NCBI GenBank assembly: GCA_015680905.1
Contig: CM027381.1
Location: 67,011,501-67,075,500 of the forward strand
DNA: 64,000 bases
Source of the DNA: Coptis chinensis
Taxonomy: Eukaryota; Streptophyta; Magnoliopsida; Ranunculales; Ranunculaceae
Direction of reading: 5' to 3'
Positions 10,882 through 21,149 of the stretch are shown here, piece by piece (within the stretch, counting starts at the first letter, position 1; each line of letters opens with the position of its first letter). The notes under the pieces are model-generated. The model did not search any database, was not told the DNA's origin, and worked only from the letters and a program-made list of their open reading frames with translations. The position numbers and the translations under genes are program-made.

Positions 10882-11520
10882 GTGGAGAAGCCTTGAAGGG
10901 CAAGGAGAAAGATTTTGCTTGGTTCAGAAACAAAAGAGTCCAAAAACGGTGATGTTGGTCACAAAGGCCACTCAACAAACGACAACCATGATTATGTTTC
11001 TTTCTTAGAACAAAAAATAATGGGTATTGCAGTTCTAGGAATGTTCATTCTATGTTGTGGTTTGCTTTGTCCATGCTTTTGTTCGAAAAGGAAAGAAGCT
11101 TCCCGAGTTGTTCTCGAACCAAGTTCAAGTGAGTCAAAACTGTTATCACTATAGGCATTCAATTTTTAGGTCCATGTACTTCTAAATCCCTCAAACATTT
11201 GCGAATGATGAAAAAATGGTGAACAACATACCGTTGTGGCTTTGTATAATGGTCCTCTCTGTTGTTATGCTACAAACTTGTTAGTGCTTTTGATTCAAAT
11301 GGTCTTTGATTGATACTTGATACTAGGTATCATCAATGTATAAAGAAACTAACTCAATTAAGGCATACATTATCGGTTATTGGTACGTGAATGATGTATT
11401 TAATTTCCATTAATAGGACCCATTAGAAGAGGCTGATATGTGACAGGTAACTGAGTGGTGATTCCATCAGGGATCCCTTTCCCATTATCCGTGCACATTT
11501 TATTGTGATGTTTTAGGATA

Positions 11521-11557
<37 letters not shown>

Positions 11558-12014
11558 AGTGTTCATACGTTTTATGTTAACATTAGACTAACTAATGTTG
11601 ACTCTTATTGGATTAACTTGGGAGAGCATCTTTATTTGCTAATGAACTATCAAATGTTGCAGTGGATTCTGTTCCCTCTGCGGAATTGAACTCTGCTCCT
11701 GAAAATATTCCTGACAGGCTTGACACCCCACTCCGAGGGCCTAGAAGTCCACTTCGGATGCCAGCAGCTCCACTCCGAGTCCCCCCAAGCCCTTCTCGAT
11801 TCACAATGTCCCCGCAAATGAAAAGAATTGGATTTGTACATCTTAATTTAAATCAAGTTATGAAATCAACGGAAAACTTTCTCACCTTTACTACAAATAG
11901 GTGAAGGGGGTTTTGGAACCGTCTACAGGGCTCAGTTGCAAGATGGTCAGGTTGTCGCCATAAAATGTGCATATTACATGGAGTTCAATGTTGCAGTCTA
12001 CATGACTAAACAAG
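10882..12014 (+). pseudogene. CRCK-type receptor-like cytoplasmic kinase fragment
   Basis: Calmodulin-binding receptor-like cytoplasmic kinases have a short N-terminal region, one hydrophobic segment in some members, and a Ser/Thr kinase domain. Exon A (10882-11128, after CTGCAG, before GTGAGT) contains the hydrophobic segment MGIAVLGMFILCCGLLCPCF followed by KRKEASRVVLEPSS. Exon B (11662-12014, after TTGCAG, before GTAAAA) contains LRVPPSPSRFTMSPQMKRIG and VHLNLNQVMKSTENF, the usual juxtamembrane region of CRCK3-like proteins. Then, after a +1 frameshift at about 11880, come the glycine loop IGEGGFGTVYRAQL and QVVAIK with the ATP-binding lysine. Nothing beyond the N-lobe (HRD, DFG) is present. 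The frameshift and truncation make it a pseudogene. Confidence 0.85.
11523..11553. repeat. Poly(T) run of 31 bases
   Basis: An uninterrupted T run lies in the intron between the two CRCK-like exons. It is a simple repeat and likely variable between individuals. Confidence 0.95.
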
Positions 12015-13330
12015 GTAAAATTATCGATATGAAACTTGGATGTCTATTGATATTATGTGCGAATAATTTAAACTAATGCCTGTAACTCAATCACATAATG
12101 TTAGAAATTACATATTTGAATGGTCACAGTCATTGTTGACCAATGTAGTGGTATGTTCATATATGATCCAAAGAAACTAGAAAAGGGTGTGTCCTACCTC
12201 ATGTTGCCATAGTTAAGTTAATGTTTCTTAGAAAGGGCAAAGGTGAACAATGTGATGCAAAGTGTTCGACTCTCAAAATCTGCCCGAATCTAAAGCTATA
12301 TCCTCATACTTGCATTATTTATCCTAAAATTTATAAGCTTACCATCATGACCGGAGCAATAGGAACACCAAATGCAACTATTAATTGAAATCATTGTGCT
12401 TAGAGGGGGTGGCCTTGGTGATCTAATTATGCTAATCAAGAGTTATATTACATATTTATCTTCAATAACTTTCCCATATACTAACTCCCAACCCTCTAAT
12501 TGTATCAATATACTACTTTTTTAGCTAATTTCCTTATTGCCTTAAACCTTATTGCCTTAGCAAGATCCTCATAGGAGTCAATTATGGGATTTATGCAGTG
12601 TAACCTATCCAATTGTAGTTTATGTTAAATGTGAATTGTTAAACTCATTCCAATGTGAATTAATCTTGGTTCTGTCCCATGAGGCCATTACATTAATATT
12701 GATCTCTTCCTTGTGAGGTGGTGATGTAGAATCTGATTATGTGATAACCCAATTTGCTAACATAAAATTGACCAAGGCCTATTATCACTTAAACGGTTGA
12801 AGCACCAAGTTAAAGACCCATAACCCAAGTACCCAACCAATATGGTTAAGTTCACCACGAATAAATTAGACGGTTCCAAAAGTAAATTTGTTTTGTGACT
12901 AAATTAAGTTTTCGTTGTCTATGTTCTATAGGACATGTCATCATGCCAACCGACATTGCGAAATACCAGACCCAATGTCCTCGGTTAAATATAAGCAATT
13001 AGTCAAGACTACCTTTCCAGTTCAGGCTCCTCAAGCGTGCCCAATTTACCTAAGGGTTGGATACTATTACATAGATGCTTTTGATGCACTAACCTTTTAT
13101 CTTTGTTGTTTGCAACGTGCACTTACTAGAATGAGAGGCTCAAAGTACATGTTATTTGGAGCTATACTTAAAAGTTTATTTCTTAGTTATGTATGGAAAT
13201 CAAATAGGAATAAAGCTTCATTAAATTCAAAATTTAAACGGCTGTCAATGTGTCTGCTAGGACATAATGTCAATTGTAAGTGTGCTCACCCAAATTATGC
13301 TTACATTTTTCGGCAAGTTTTGTTTAACAT
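12015..13330. other. Helitron 3' region, no recognised gene
   Basis: AT-rich sequence after the kinase fragment. A plus-strand frame of 147 codons (12915-13358) ends on the TAG of the Helitron CTAG terminus. It has no motif I recognise and an unremarkable composition, so I do not call it a gene. Confidence 0.4.
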
Positions 13331-13641
13331 CGTGTGCATAGCACGTGCATCTTGCTAGTATAAATAATGTATCATGATATATCAAGAAATATCTACAATA
13401 TCCACGATACATGTCGATATTTTGGATATATCCACGATATTTGCATGTGAAACAATATCAAATATCCCCAAAGAGGGGGATATATCCACGATACATATCC
13501 AGAAATTGAATATCGATAAATACCCATATCCTGATATTTTGTACTATGCATGTTAGTGTAATTCACTCATCAACCATTTTGAATGTGTTAACATGTGGCG
13601 ACAGGCTAGCCAAAATAGACTTCACTTTTAACTAGGGGCAT

Positions 13642-13992
13642 TGTAGTGGTGAGGTCCGCGACATCAAGGGTCAAAGGTCAAGGGGGGCCGATGCAAGCCG
13701 CAGTAGTAGGAATCAGGGAGTAGTAGATCCCTTTGAAGGGAGGGCCTGAAGTGAGATAATCAGAAGACGCGGGAGCCGAGTAGCATACCGCGGAATGTAA
13801 AGGTACAGTGAAAACCCTACACGTGGGAAGTGGAGAAGCGATGGATGGGAGAGCAGGTGGACGACTGTAATATGAGAACGGGAGTATAAAAAGAACAGTG
13901 ATAGAGAGAGAAAGGGAGGTCTTTCATTCCAAAGGGGTGAGACTTAGTGTGAGAGGAGGGAGATTGTATGTAATAGTGTCTGAGCTCCAACA
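13642..13992 (+). repeat. Tat-A 5' LTR
   Basis: It begins tgtagtggtgaggtccg and ends gctccaaca. A TATA-like 'gtataaaaag' near 13883 fits an LTR promoter. The matching 3' copy starts at 23878. Confidence 0.9.
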
Positions 13993-13994
13993 TT

Positions 13995-14012
13995 TGGCGC
14001 CGTTTGTGGGGA
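13995..14012 (+). promoter_or_regulatory. Tat-A primer binding site
   Basis: tggcgccgtttgtgggga lies 2 nt after the LTR. It starts with TGGCGCCG, the complement of a tRNA 3' end (CGGCGCCA) of the type used by Tat and Athila elements, often attributed to tRNA-Asp or tRNA-Arg; I do not decide which. Confidence 0.8.
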
Positions 14013-14035
14013 CCGAGATCTAAGCAGTAGTAGAT

Positions 14036-14770
14036 ATGACAATAGGAGTAAAGAGAGGGGTAGGAAGACCAAGGAAGGTGGTGCTTGTAGAGGAGGAGGT
14101 GGAATCGGTGGGGAATGATGGGGGAGAACAAGAAGGAGAAGAGACGGTCGCGTCGACATTAGAGGAAACAAGACAGTTAAAGGAGGAAGTAGCAAGGTTG
14201 AGGGAAGAGAATGATGGACTGCAGAGGGAGAGGGAGACTATAGAGGAATCGGAGAGAGAGGCGGCAGAGATGGAGATAGAGGAGGAAGGGAGGCCCAACT
14301 TGGGGGAGAATGTGGTGCCGGGACTCACGAGGGAGCAGGTGAAGGAGATGATCGCCAGTGATTTGAAAGCAAGCTTGGAACAAGTGAAGGGCTTAAGTGG
14401 AACGACGAACCAAGTAGTGGCGGGGTTGAACCGTAACCCATTGGCGGATGCAATTTGGAGGGCGGAGGTCCCAAAAGCGGTTCAACCAGCCCAGATTTGA
14501 GAGATATGATGGGACAGGAGACCCGGCGGACCACATCCACCACTTCCGACAGCAGATGCCGCTGTGGCAGGAACCCAAATACGACGAACTGCGGTGCATG
14601 ATGTTCCCCGCAAGCTTGAAGGGGGAGCCTCGGATTGGTACTATCGGTTGCCTTCGAAAAGTATAAACAACTTCCAAGAGTTAGAGCAAGCTTTCGTGGA
14701 CCATTTCACACACGGAAAAAGGCATGATATCATCCCCCAACGTAGAGACGGAGGACTACGAGTCGGATGA
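14036..14770 (+). pseudogene. Tat-A gag, N-terminal part
   Basis: Gag forms the virus-like particle. The first frame (14036-14500) starts MTIGVKRGVGRPRK, is rich in E and K, and includes a coiled-coil stretch (ETRQLKEEVARLREENDGLQ). After a frame change the capsid region reads FERYDGTGDPADHIHHFRQQ and LRCMMFPASLKG. After another it reads SINNFQELEQAFVDHF, the usual plant gag order. Two frameshifts break it, and the rest of gag is displaced by a further insertion at about 14771. Confidence 0.8.
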
Positions 14771-16190
14771 GAAAATTTTTATGCACTGGAAAAATTTGGA
14801 CGAAAAGGACTACAAATGATTGGTATTTGATTGCCTTCCGGTAGAATGAGATCGCGAAACAAGATTTAATCAAAAAATATCCAAAGGTATGAGGATACCA
14901 GAGAGATGAAGGCTGGAAGACCATTAACCCTCGATTATGCCTCTTGTTTAGCCATCTTAGTGGACTAATAGTGTTTATAAGTTGTGTTTTAAGATTCTAC
15001 GGTGAAAAGAGTTTTGTAGAATATTAGAAAATGGGGTAAAAGCGAAGCAATTCGGGCATTAAGGATCACATGGGAGGCCCGTGGACAATCATGGAGAAGG
15101 CGAGGAATTGGAGATGCTAAAGATGCGACTTGGACCTATTTTAAAGTCTATTTGGAAGCCCAAGAATTTTGTTTGGACCAAAGCCCGCAAAAGAGGATAG
15201 AAGGATAGAAGCGAGATTCAGCTTAAGGGGGCGATGTATTCACGCATGAATAATGCGTCGAGGCATGAATCGACTGTAGCTAATTCCTTCCGGTTTTGAA
15301 GACGAAGTCGGACTCTGGAAGAAGTCTATTTGTATTAGGAAACAAATGACGGTTTGGAATCTTCTAGAGGAAAATAGAAGACCTAAGTGCCTCATGTAAT
15401 TGGGCTTTATTCACTTATAATTTGAAAAGAGAGAGATTAATAATAAAAGGACGGTTTTAACTAGTGATAAATTAGTCTTTCTAGTCTTATGTTCTTCAAC
15501 TCTTCTTCTTCTTGTTCTTCCTTCTTTATGGAAGGCTAATCTTCTCCTTCAAGGGAGGAGATAAAGCCGCTAAAGGTTTAATGATTCTTACGGTTCATGG
15601 TGTTCTTGACATTAGTTCTTTATGTTTGTAGTTATTAGTTCCATTTATATCCGGAGGGAATGGAAAATATAATATCATGTATGTTCTTTACCTTCTAGTA
15701 GTGTAATTCTTTAGAGTTAGAGATTCTTTGTGTTGCCTTAGAGGGGTAGCGGGGAAGGCTACCTAGGAGAAGTGTTTTGCCTTAAGTTTTCATTGAATGG
15801 TCGCTGCCCTAGGAAGTACCGGAGATGTTGCTCTTTTGAATGGCTGCCCGAGCTTACATAAAAAGAAAGAAGGGAATAACCTTAAAGAAATTGAAGTCCG
15901 GATGGAAAATAGAATTGTAGTCTACTTGCCTTATCGAGAAAAAGTGGAGCCGCTCTTGAATTCCCTCTCTTATAAATTCTCAACTTTAGTTAGTTTAGCT
16001 TAGTTTAGCATTAGAATTCAATCTACAATATTAGTTTTAATCCTCAAACCCCCTTTTCCAGTCATCCTTCCGTAAAGCAAACCGCATAATAATCCTTTAC
16101 TTATTGGGGATAATTAGTATTGATGCATATCACCGATCATCATCTATCTACATCAATACCATGAGAAGAGTGTCGAACGAATCTTACTCT
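14771..16190 (+). mobile_element. Retroelement fragment with LTR-like part inserted in Tat-A gag
   Basis: Tat-A gag is interrupted here. At 15221-15234 a purine tract (ttaagggggcga) is followed by tgtattcacgc at 15235, which looks like a polypurine tract plus the start of an LTR. The following ~0.9 kb has no ORF, as expected of an LTR. The part before it (about 14771-15220) would be the 3' internal end of that element. I see neither the matching second LTR nor a clear target duplication, so borders are approximate. Confidence 0.5.
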
Positions 16191-16200
16191 CCTTTGGAAA

Positions 16201-16647
16201 ATGGCTAGTACAAAGGATGATAGGGAAGGGTTCTTGAAGGAGTTTACCAAAGGGGTTCTTGACCAAAAAACACAAAAAGGGAAAGAGGAGCGGGCGGATG
16301 TAAACCAAGGGAGAATACTGGGTACCATAAATGTCATATTCAGTGGGGAGATTTTGAGCCACAATGCCCATAGAGATAGGATAAGGTGGACGGCTAGTAT
16401 ATAGTAGGTTAACGAAGAGTCAGGTTACTCGCAACCCGCACCATGGTCCGCGATGGGGAAAGGAAGCATAGTGTTTACTAACGCGGACTTGAAAACGGTC
16501 GACTCCCCGCACGAGGATGCATTGGTAATCACAGTGGCAATGGGGAATTACATGGTGAAAAGTGTGTTAATCGATTATGGCAGTGTAGTGGATTTGTTGT
16601 TCATAGGGACGATGGAAGAGATGAAGATAGGCGAGGAGAGCGGTTGA
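16201..16647 (+). pseudogene. Tat-A gag end and aspartic protease
   Basis: The gag-protease linker reads GTINVIFSGEILSHNAHRDR. The protease part then reads IVFTNADLKTVDSPHEDALV and KSVLIDYGSVVDLLF, the Tat retropepsin arrangement. The active-site D-[ST]-G is altered to DYGS where the lineage has D-x-G-S-S. A stop lies between the two parts and another at 16645. Confidence 0.75.
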
Positions 16648-17025
16648 GGCCTTAAGTGGACAAATTTATGCGGGTTCACCGTGAAGCATGACCGAGCCTC
16701 TAGGGGAGCTCCTGCTGCTAGTGACCACGGGACTAGTGACAGTGTTCTCTTGATTCAAGGTGGTGGACGCAAGTTCACAGTTTAATGCCATCCTTGGGAG
16801 GCTGTGGATTCACGAGATGAAGGCGATACCATCTACGTATTACCAGGTGATCAAATTTCCCACCCCGACGGGGATGCATGAAGTTCGCGGTGATCAAGTG
16901 ACAGTGAGGAATAGTCATTAGGGAACAGTGAAGAGGTTGATCAGAGGGGACGAAGGGGAAGCCTCAAAACCTAGAAAGAGGTAGGCATAGCAATTACAGT
17001 GTGCCTCTGCGGAAGTAGAGGCAGA

Positions 17026-18010
17026 GATGTCGGTGGTACCAAAAACATTGGATGAGATTGAGACAATAAATGTGGGGACATGGGAGGAGGAGAAGTTTAC
17101 CTCAGTGGGATCTAATTTGCTGGAAGAGTGGAAGAACAAATTGATATAGTTCCTCTCAGAGAATAAGGATGTCTTTGCTTGGACAATTGAGGAGATCATG
17201 AGGTTGGATCCAGAGTTCGCATGTCACCGGTTGCACATGAGGGAAGACGCTAAACCAATGAGACAGAAAATGCGCGGCGTCAGGCCAAAGTATGCAGAGG
17301 GAATCCGTGAGGAGGTTGCAAGGTTAAAAGGAGCGGGCATAATATGAGAAGTAGAGTTCATGGACTGGTTGTCCAACATCATCGCGGTACCTAAAAAGAA
17401 TGGAAAAGTGCGTATGTGCGTCGACTTTACGGATGTCAATTCCGAGTGTCCTAAAGACAACTATCCAATGCCGCGGGTGGACGAGTTAGTGGATCGAACG
17501 GCGGCATTCAAGATTTTCTCTTTCATGAACGCGTCGATGGGATATAACCAGGTCGCGATGTATGGACCGGATCAGGAAAAGACATCTTTCATAGTGGGGT
17601 GGTACCTATTGTTACACTAGAATGCCATTCGGTTTGAAGAACGATGGGGCCACGTTCTAGTGACTGGGGGAGAAAAAGTTTGAGAGCAAAATCCGGAAGG
17701 GAATTGAGATATATATCGATGATATGGTGGAAAATAGCATATCAGAAGAGGAGCATTTGGAGGGACTGAGGGAAACGTTCAGCATATTGCGGCGCATAAT
17801 TTGAAGTTGAACCCAGAGAAATGCACGTTCGGGGTGACCACAGGGAAATTTCTGGGTTACATTGTGACTCATTTGGGAATAGAAGCCAATCCCGAGCAGA
17901 TAAGAGAACTAGTAGAGATGTCGTCTCCTCAGAATGTTAAAGAAGTATAGAGGCTAGCAGGAAGGGTCACGACATTAAATCATTTCATATCTAAGTCATC
18001 TGACAAGTGT
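17026..18010 (+). pseudogene. Tat-A reverse transcriptase
   Basis: RT copies the element RNA into DNA. Visible: FAWTIEEIMRLDPEF, LSNIIAVPKKNGKVRMCVDF, NSECPKDNYPMPRVDELVD, a GYNQV region and the catalytic YIDD at about 17710-17725. In-frame stops (for example after NKLI, after KGAGII, and near 17617) and frameshifts after the fingers region show it is dead. Confidence 0.85.
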
Positions 18011-18016
18011 AGGCCA

Positions 18017-18535
18017 TTGTATCGGCTATTGAGAAGGATGCCAGACTTTGTGTGGACGGCGGAATGTGAGGAAACTTTTCAAGAATTAAAGAGCTATTTG
18101 GGTAAGGTGCCTTTGCTATCGCGACCTGAACAGGGGGAGAGGCTGTACTTATATTTGGGAGTTACAGAGTACGTTGTAAGTTCGGTTCTCGTCCGGGTGG
18201 TGGACAAGGTTGGAAAACCGGTTTATTTCCATAACAAAACCTTAATGGACACGGAGACCCGATACAGTAAAGTGGAGAAATATGCCCTGACACCAATATT
18301 CTCGGCATTAAAGTTGAAGCCTTACTTTGAGGCACATTCATTCAGTAGTGGTGGTGACAAACCTACCCCTCAAGCAAGCGCTGAAGATGGAAAAGTCTGG
18401 GAGAATGCTCAAATGGGCGGTGATGCTAAGTTCCTATGAAGTGCAATATCATATAAGAACCACGGAAAAGGCACAGGCAGTAGTGGAGTTGTTGGTAGAG
18501 TTCCAGCGGAGGACCCCACATGGAGCGAGGAGATA
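18017..18535 (+). pseudogene. Tat-A RNase H (retroelement type)
   Basis: It reads MYRLLRRMPDFVWTAECEET then FQELKSYLGKVPLLSRPEQG, then a degraded LYLYLGVTEYVVSSVLVR and KPVYFHNKTLMDTETRYSKV, the normal connection and RNase H region after gypsy RT. A frame change at about 18320 leads to LKWAVMLSSYEVQYHIRTTE. Confidence 0.8.
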
Positions 18536-18539
18536 GTCA

Positions 18540-19163
18540 TGGAGCCTGATCATGAGGGGGAGCCAGACAGGATGGATCCCTGGGATAAAAGGAATGGGTG
18601 GAGAGTGTTCATGGATGGCTCAGCAACAAACGCGTGCATCGGAGTAGGCATTATGGTGGTTACTCCAGATAATGACCGGATTGAGTTGTCCATGAAGCTC
18701 GGGGTTTGTGGCCACAAATAATGAGACAGAGTATGAAGCTGTGATAGCGGGATTGGGAATGGCAGAGGATTTGGGGGTGGATGAGTTAACGGTGTATTAA
18801 GATTCTAACTTAGTGGTATGTCAGGCAAACAGAGGATTCGTCGCTAGATGTGCTCGAATGGCCAAATACTTGGAGATTGTGCACCGCAAAGCAGCCAAGT
18901 TCAAAAAAGTCAGATTCATACATTTGGTCCGCGGGGAGAACTGGCATGCAGATGCTTTGGCATATGTCGCGGCCGTAATGCCGGGGTCAGAGGAAAGAAC
19001 CATAAGAGTAAGGAGGTTGGAGAAATCAAGCATCGAGAGGGTGGACGAAGTATGTCAGGCTGCAGAGGGGGTAGGAGGATGGATGGACCCTATTAAACAC
19101 TTCTTATTAGGAGGGGAGATGATGGACCATAAAGAAAGAAGGAGGTTGGAACAAACTTCATGA
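18540..19163 (+). pseudogene. Tat-A second RNase H (archaeal-type, aRH)
   Basis: Elements of the Tat lineage carry an additional RNase H between the first RNase H and integrase. Here WRVFMDGSATNACIGVGIMV is followed by NETEYEAVIAGLGMAEDLGV and, after a TAA (near 18798), DSNLVVCQANRGF and ENWHADALAYVAAV. D, E, D and the final D of the RNase H fold are visible. Its presence assigns the element to Tat. Confidence 0.82.
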
Positions 19164-20303
19164 AGATACATTCTGATAGAAAGAGAGATGTACCATAAGA
19201 ACTTTGATGGATTGCTGTTGAGGTGTTTGGGGCCGAGCCTGGCACAAGAAGTATAAGCAGAACTGCACGCAGGAGACAACTATGGAAGTCATTCAGCAGG
19301 AAGAACAACTGCACACCAACTGTTGATGCAAGATTATTTCGGCCTCACATGAAAAGGGACACGGTGGAGTTTGCCAAGAGGTGTGGGAAATGCCAGAGGT
19401 TTGCTCAGCTAATATTTGCACCAGCAGAGCCGCTGCACAATGTATCCAGTCTGTGGCCGTTCGCCATGTGGGCCATGGATATTGTGGGTCCGCTGCCGAT
19501 GGCCAGCGGTACGAGAATATTCATGCTGGTCGCTACTGATTATTTCACCAAGTGGATAGAGGTCGTAGCTCTACAGCAGGTAAAGGAGGAACATGTGATT
19601 AAGTTTTTGTGGGAGAACATTATCTGCAGGTTTGGACTACTGCATTCCATTATCACGGACAATAGAACATAATTCACGAGGTCGAAAGTGAGAGAGTTCT
19701 TGCAGACCTATAACATGAAACAGGGATTTTCGGCTCCTTACAACCCAAAGGGTAATGGGCAGGCCGAATCATCTAGCAAAACTATCATGAACAATCTCAA
19801 GAGAAAATTAGAGGATCGGAAAGGAGCGTGGGCCGATGAGCTGAGTCATATGTTATGGGCTTATCGTACTACACCGCAGACCTCCACTAAAGAGACTCCT
19901 TTTTCATTGGCATACGGTATAGAGGCAGTGATCCCTTCGAAGATGGTGGTATCCACGATGCGCACGAAAGCGCTCGAAAGGGTTTTGAACTGGGGCATAC
20001 TGGCTAGAGATTTGAACTTGGCTGAGGAAAAGAGGGACACCGCGTGTATCAGGCTAGGAGAATATCACAGACACTTGCAAAGGTAGTATAACAAGTGGTT
20101 GAGGCCGCGGCAGTATCAAGTGGGAGATTTCGTGTTCCGAAGAGTGACTCCAAGCACCAAGAAAGTAAAGGATGGAAAGTTGGGGCCAAATTAGGAAGGG
20201 CCCTACCAGGTGGAGGAAGTTGGAGGGGCTGGCAACGGACCATGGAGGGAAAACTGATAGATAGACTATGGAATGTAAGGATGTTGAAAAAGTTTTATGT
20301 TTG
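19164..20303 (+). pseudogene. Tat-A integrase
   Basis: The zinc-binding end reads RCGKCQRFAQ (19378 onward). The catalytic core shows MDIVGPLPMASGT with the first Asp, SIITDNRT with the second Asp, and NPKGNGQAESSSKT with the Glu (D,D-35-E). Then come [20 protein letters not shown] and FSLAYGIEAVIPSKM, typical of the lineage. A TAA follows DNRT (19671), with further stops at 20084 and 20192. Confidence 0.87.
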
Positions 20304-20402
20304 AATGTACTACCAGTCCGAGACAAGGGACTTGGCCTGTTTGCACATACATAATACAACGACACTTTTGGGAAATGAGCATACTGAATTAACACAGACA
20401 AA

Positions 20403-20835
20403 TCCAACTTAGGGGCAAAGGGTTGCCAATGGCAGGCTCGGCGGCCTCACAGAGATAGCAGGGGGGGGGGGGGGGTTGAGCCCTTCAGCGGACAACATGT
20501 CCGAATCAAACTCAGGGGCAAAGAGACTTGCCCCTAGCAAGCTCATCAGCCTCAGAAAGATAGCGGGGGGGATGAGGCCTTCACGGACAGTATGTCCAAA
20601 TCAAACATAGGGGAAAAGAGACTTGCCCCTAGCAGGCTCATTAGCCTCAGAGAGACAGTGGGGGGGGGGGGATGAGCCCTTCAGCGGATAGCATGTCCGA
20701 ATCAAACTTAGGGGCAAAGAGATTTTCCCCTACAGGCTCGTTGGCCTCAGAAAGACATCGAGGGGGAGGAGCCCTTCACGGACATCATGTCCGAATCAAA
20801 CTCAGGGGCAAGACAAGTTGCCCCCATCAGATTTT
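20403..20835. repeat. G-rich tandem repeats, ~100-bp unit, ~4 copies
   Basis: Units begin near 20431, 20539, 20637 and 20735 with 'aggctc.t.agcctcag', followed by a run of 7-15 G, 'atgagcccttcagcgga', 'atgtccgaatcaaac' and 'aggggcaaagagacttgccc'. Such tandem arrays after integrase are usual for Tat elements. The longest G run is at about 20461-20475. Confidence 0.9.
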
Positions 20836-21149
20836 GGGATCAGGAGGTTCGGCCTACATGATATTCGAGGCCAGAAAAGACTAATGGGGAAGCAAGAGAG
20901 AAAGGCAAAGGAAAACATCATCCACAGTTGATGAGGAAGAACAAGAGCAGAGAGGATAAAAGACATAACTTAAGCATAAAAAGGGAAGAAAACATCCATA
21001 GTATCAAGTTCACTTACAAAGATCACATATACAACACATCAAAAACTTCTTCAGTAAAGATAAATGCTAGAGTTTAAACATCATAAAGAGACAAATCATT
21101 TCAAGGCGGAAGGCCAAAACATATTCAAAGGATGTCGGAGGGTGTTCCT

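Larger units (their letters stand above)
3706..13358 (+). mobile_element. Non-autonomous Helitron carrying fragments of five or more host genes (9,653 bp)
   Basis: The 5' end is TCTCTACTAGTAG, the usual plant Helitron start. The 3' end is CTAG (13355-13358), preceded by a hairpin with arms 13331-13337 and 13341-13347 (two wobble pairs, 3-nt loop) and a 7-nt spacer. It sits between A (3705) and T (13359), as Helitrons do, without a target duplication. The flanks join as ...caaataaa|tataaataatg..., exactly the sequence of the uninterrupted sister MITEs, so both borders are base-precise. I see no Rep/helicase coding sequence. All recognised captured fragments (kinesin-14, ISY1, prefoldin 1, choline-transporter-like, CRCK-type kinase) lie on the plus strand, the element's 5' to 3' direction, and most keep introns, so they were captured from genomic DNA. 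All are broken by stops, frameshifts or truncation. Confidence 0.92.
2699..13548 (-). mobile_element. Outer MITE copy (~386 bp of its own DNA) split by two later insertions
   Basis: Three segments join into one complete member of the catagtac/gtactatg MITE family in minus orientation: 2699-2801, 3627-3705 and 13359-13548. Without insertions it is close to the 391 bp of its sister copy. The first gap is the pair of sister MITEs at 2802-3615 plus one 11-bp duplicate. The second is the 9.65-kb Helitron. A short 'atgtta' occurs at 2692-2697 and 13550-13555 and may be what is left of the target duplication of this copy. The element has no coding sequence. Confidence 0.8.

Noticed and set aside
12915..13358. 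A 147-codon protein gene at the Helitron 3' end
   Set aside because: No motif, its stop is formed by the Helitron CTAG, and the composition looks random.
2802..13548. A Pack-MULE carrying gene fragments between inverted MITE copies
   Set aside because: The gene fragments lie between exact Helitron ends, and the right MITE piece continues the interrupted outer copy, so the inverted bracket is only the host site of the Helitron.
13374..13556. A 60-codon ORF of I/S/T-rich protein
   Set aside because: It is translated MITE sequence (repeated atatc words).
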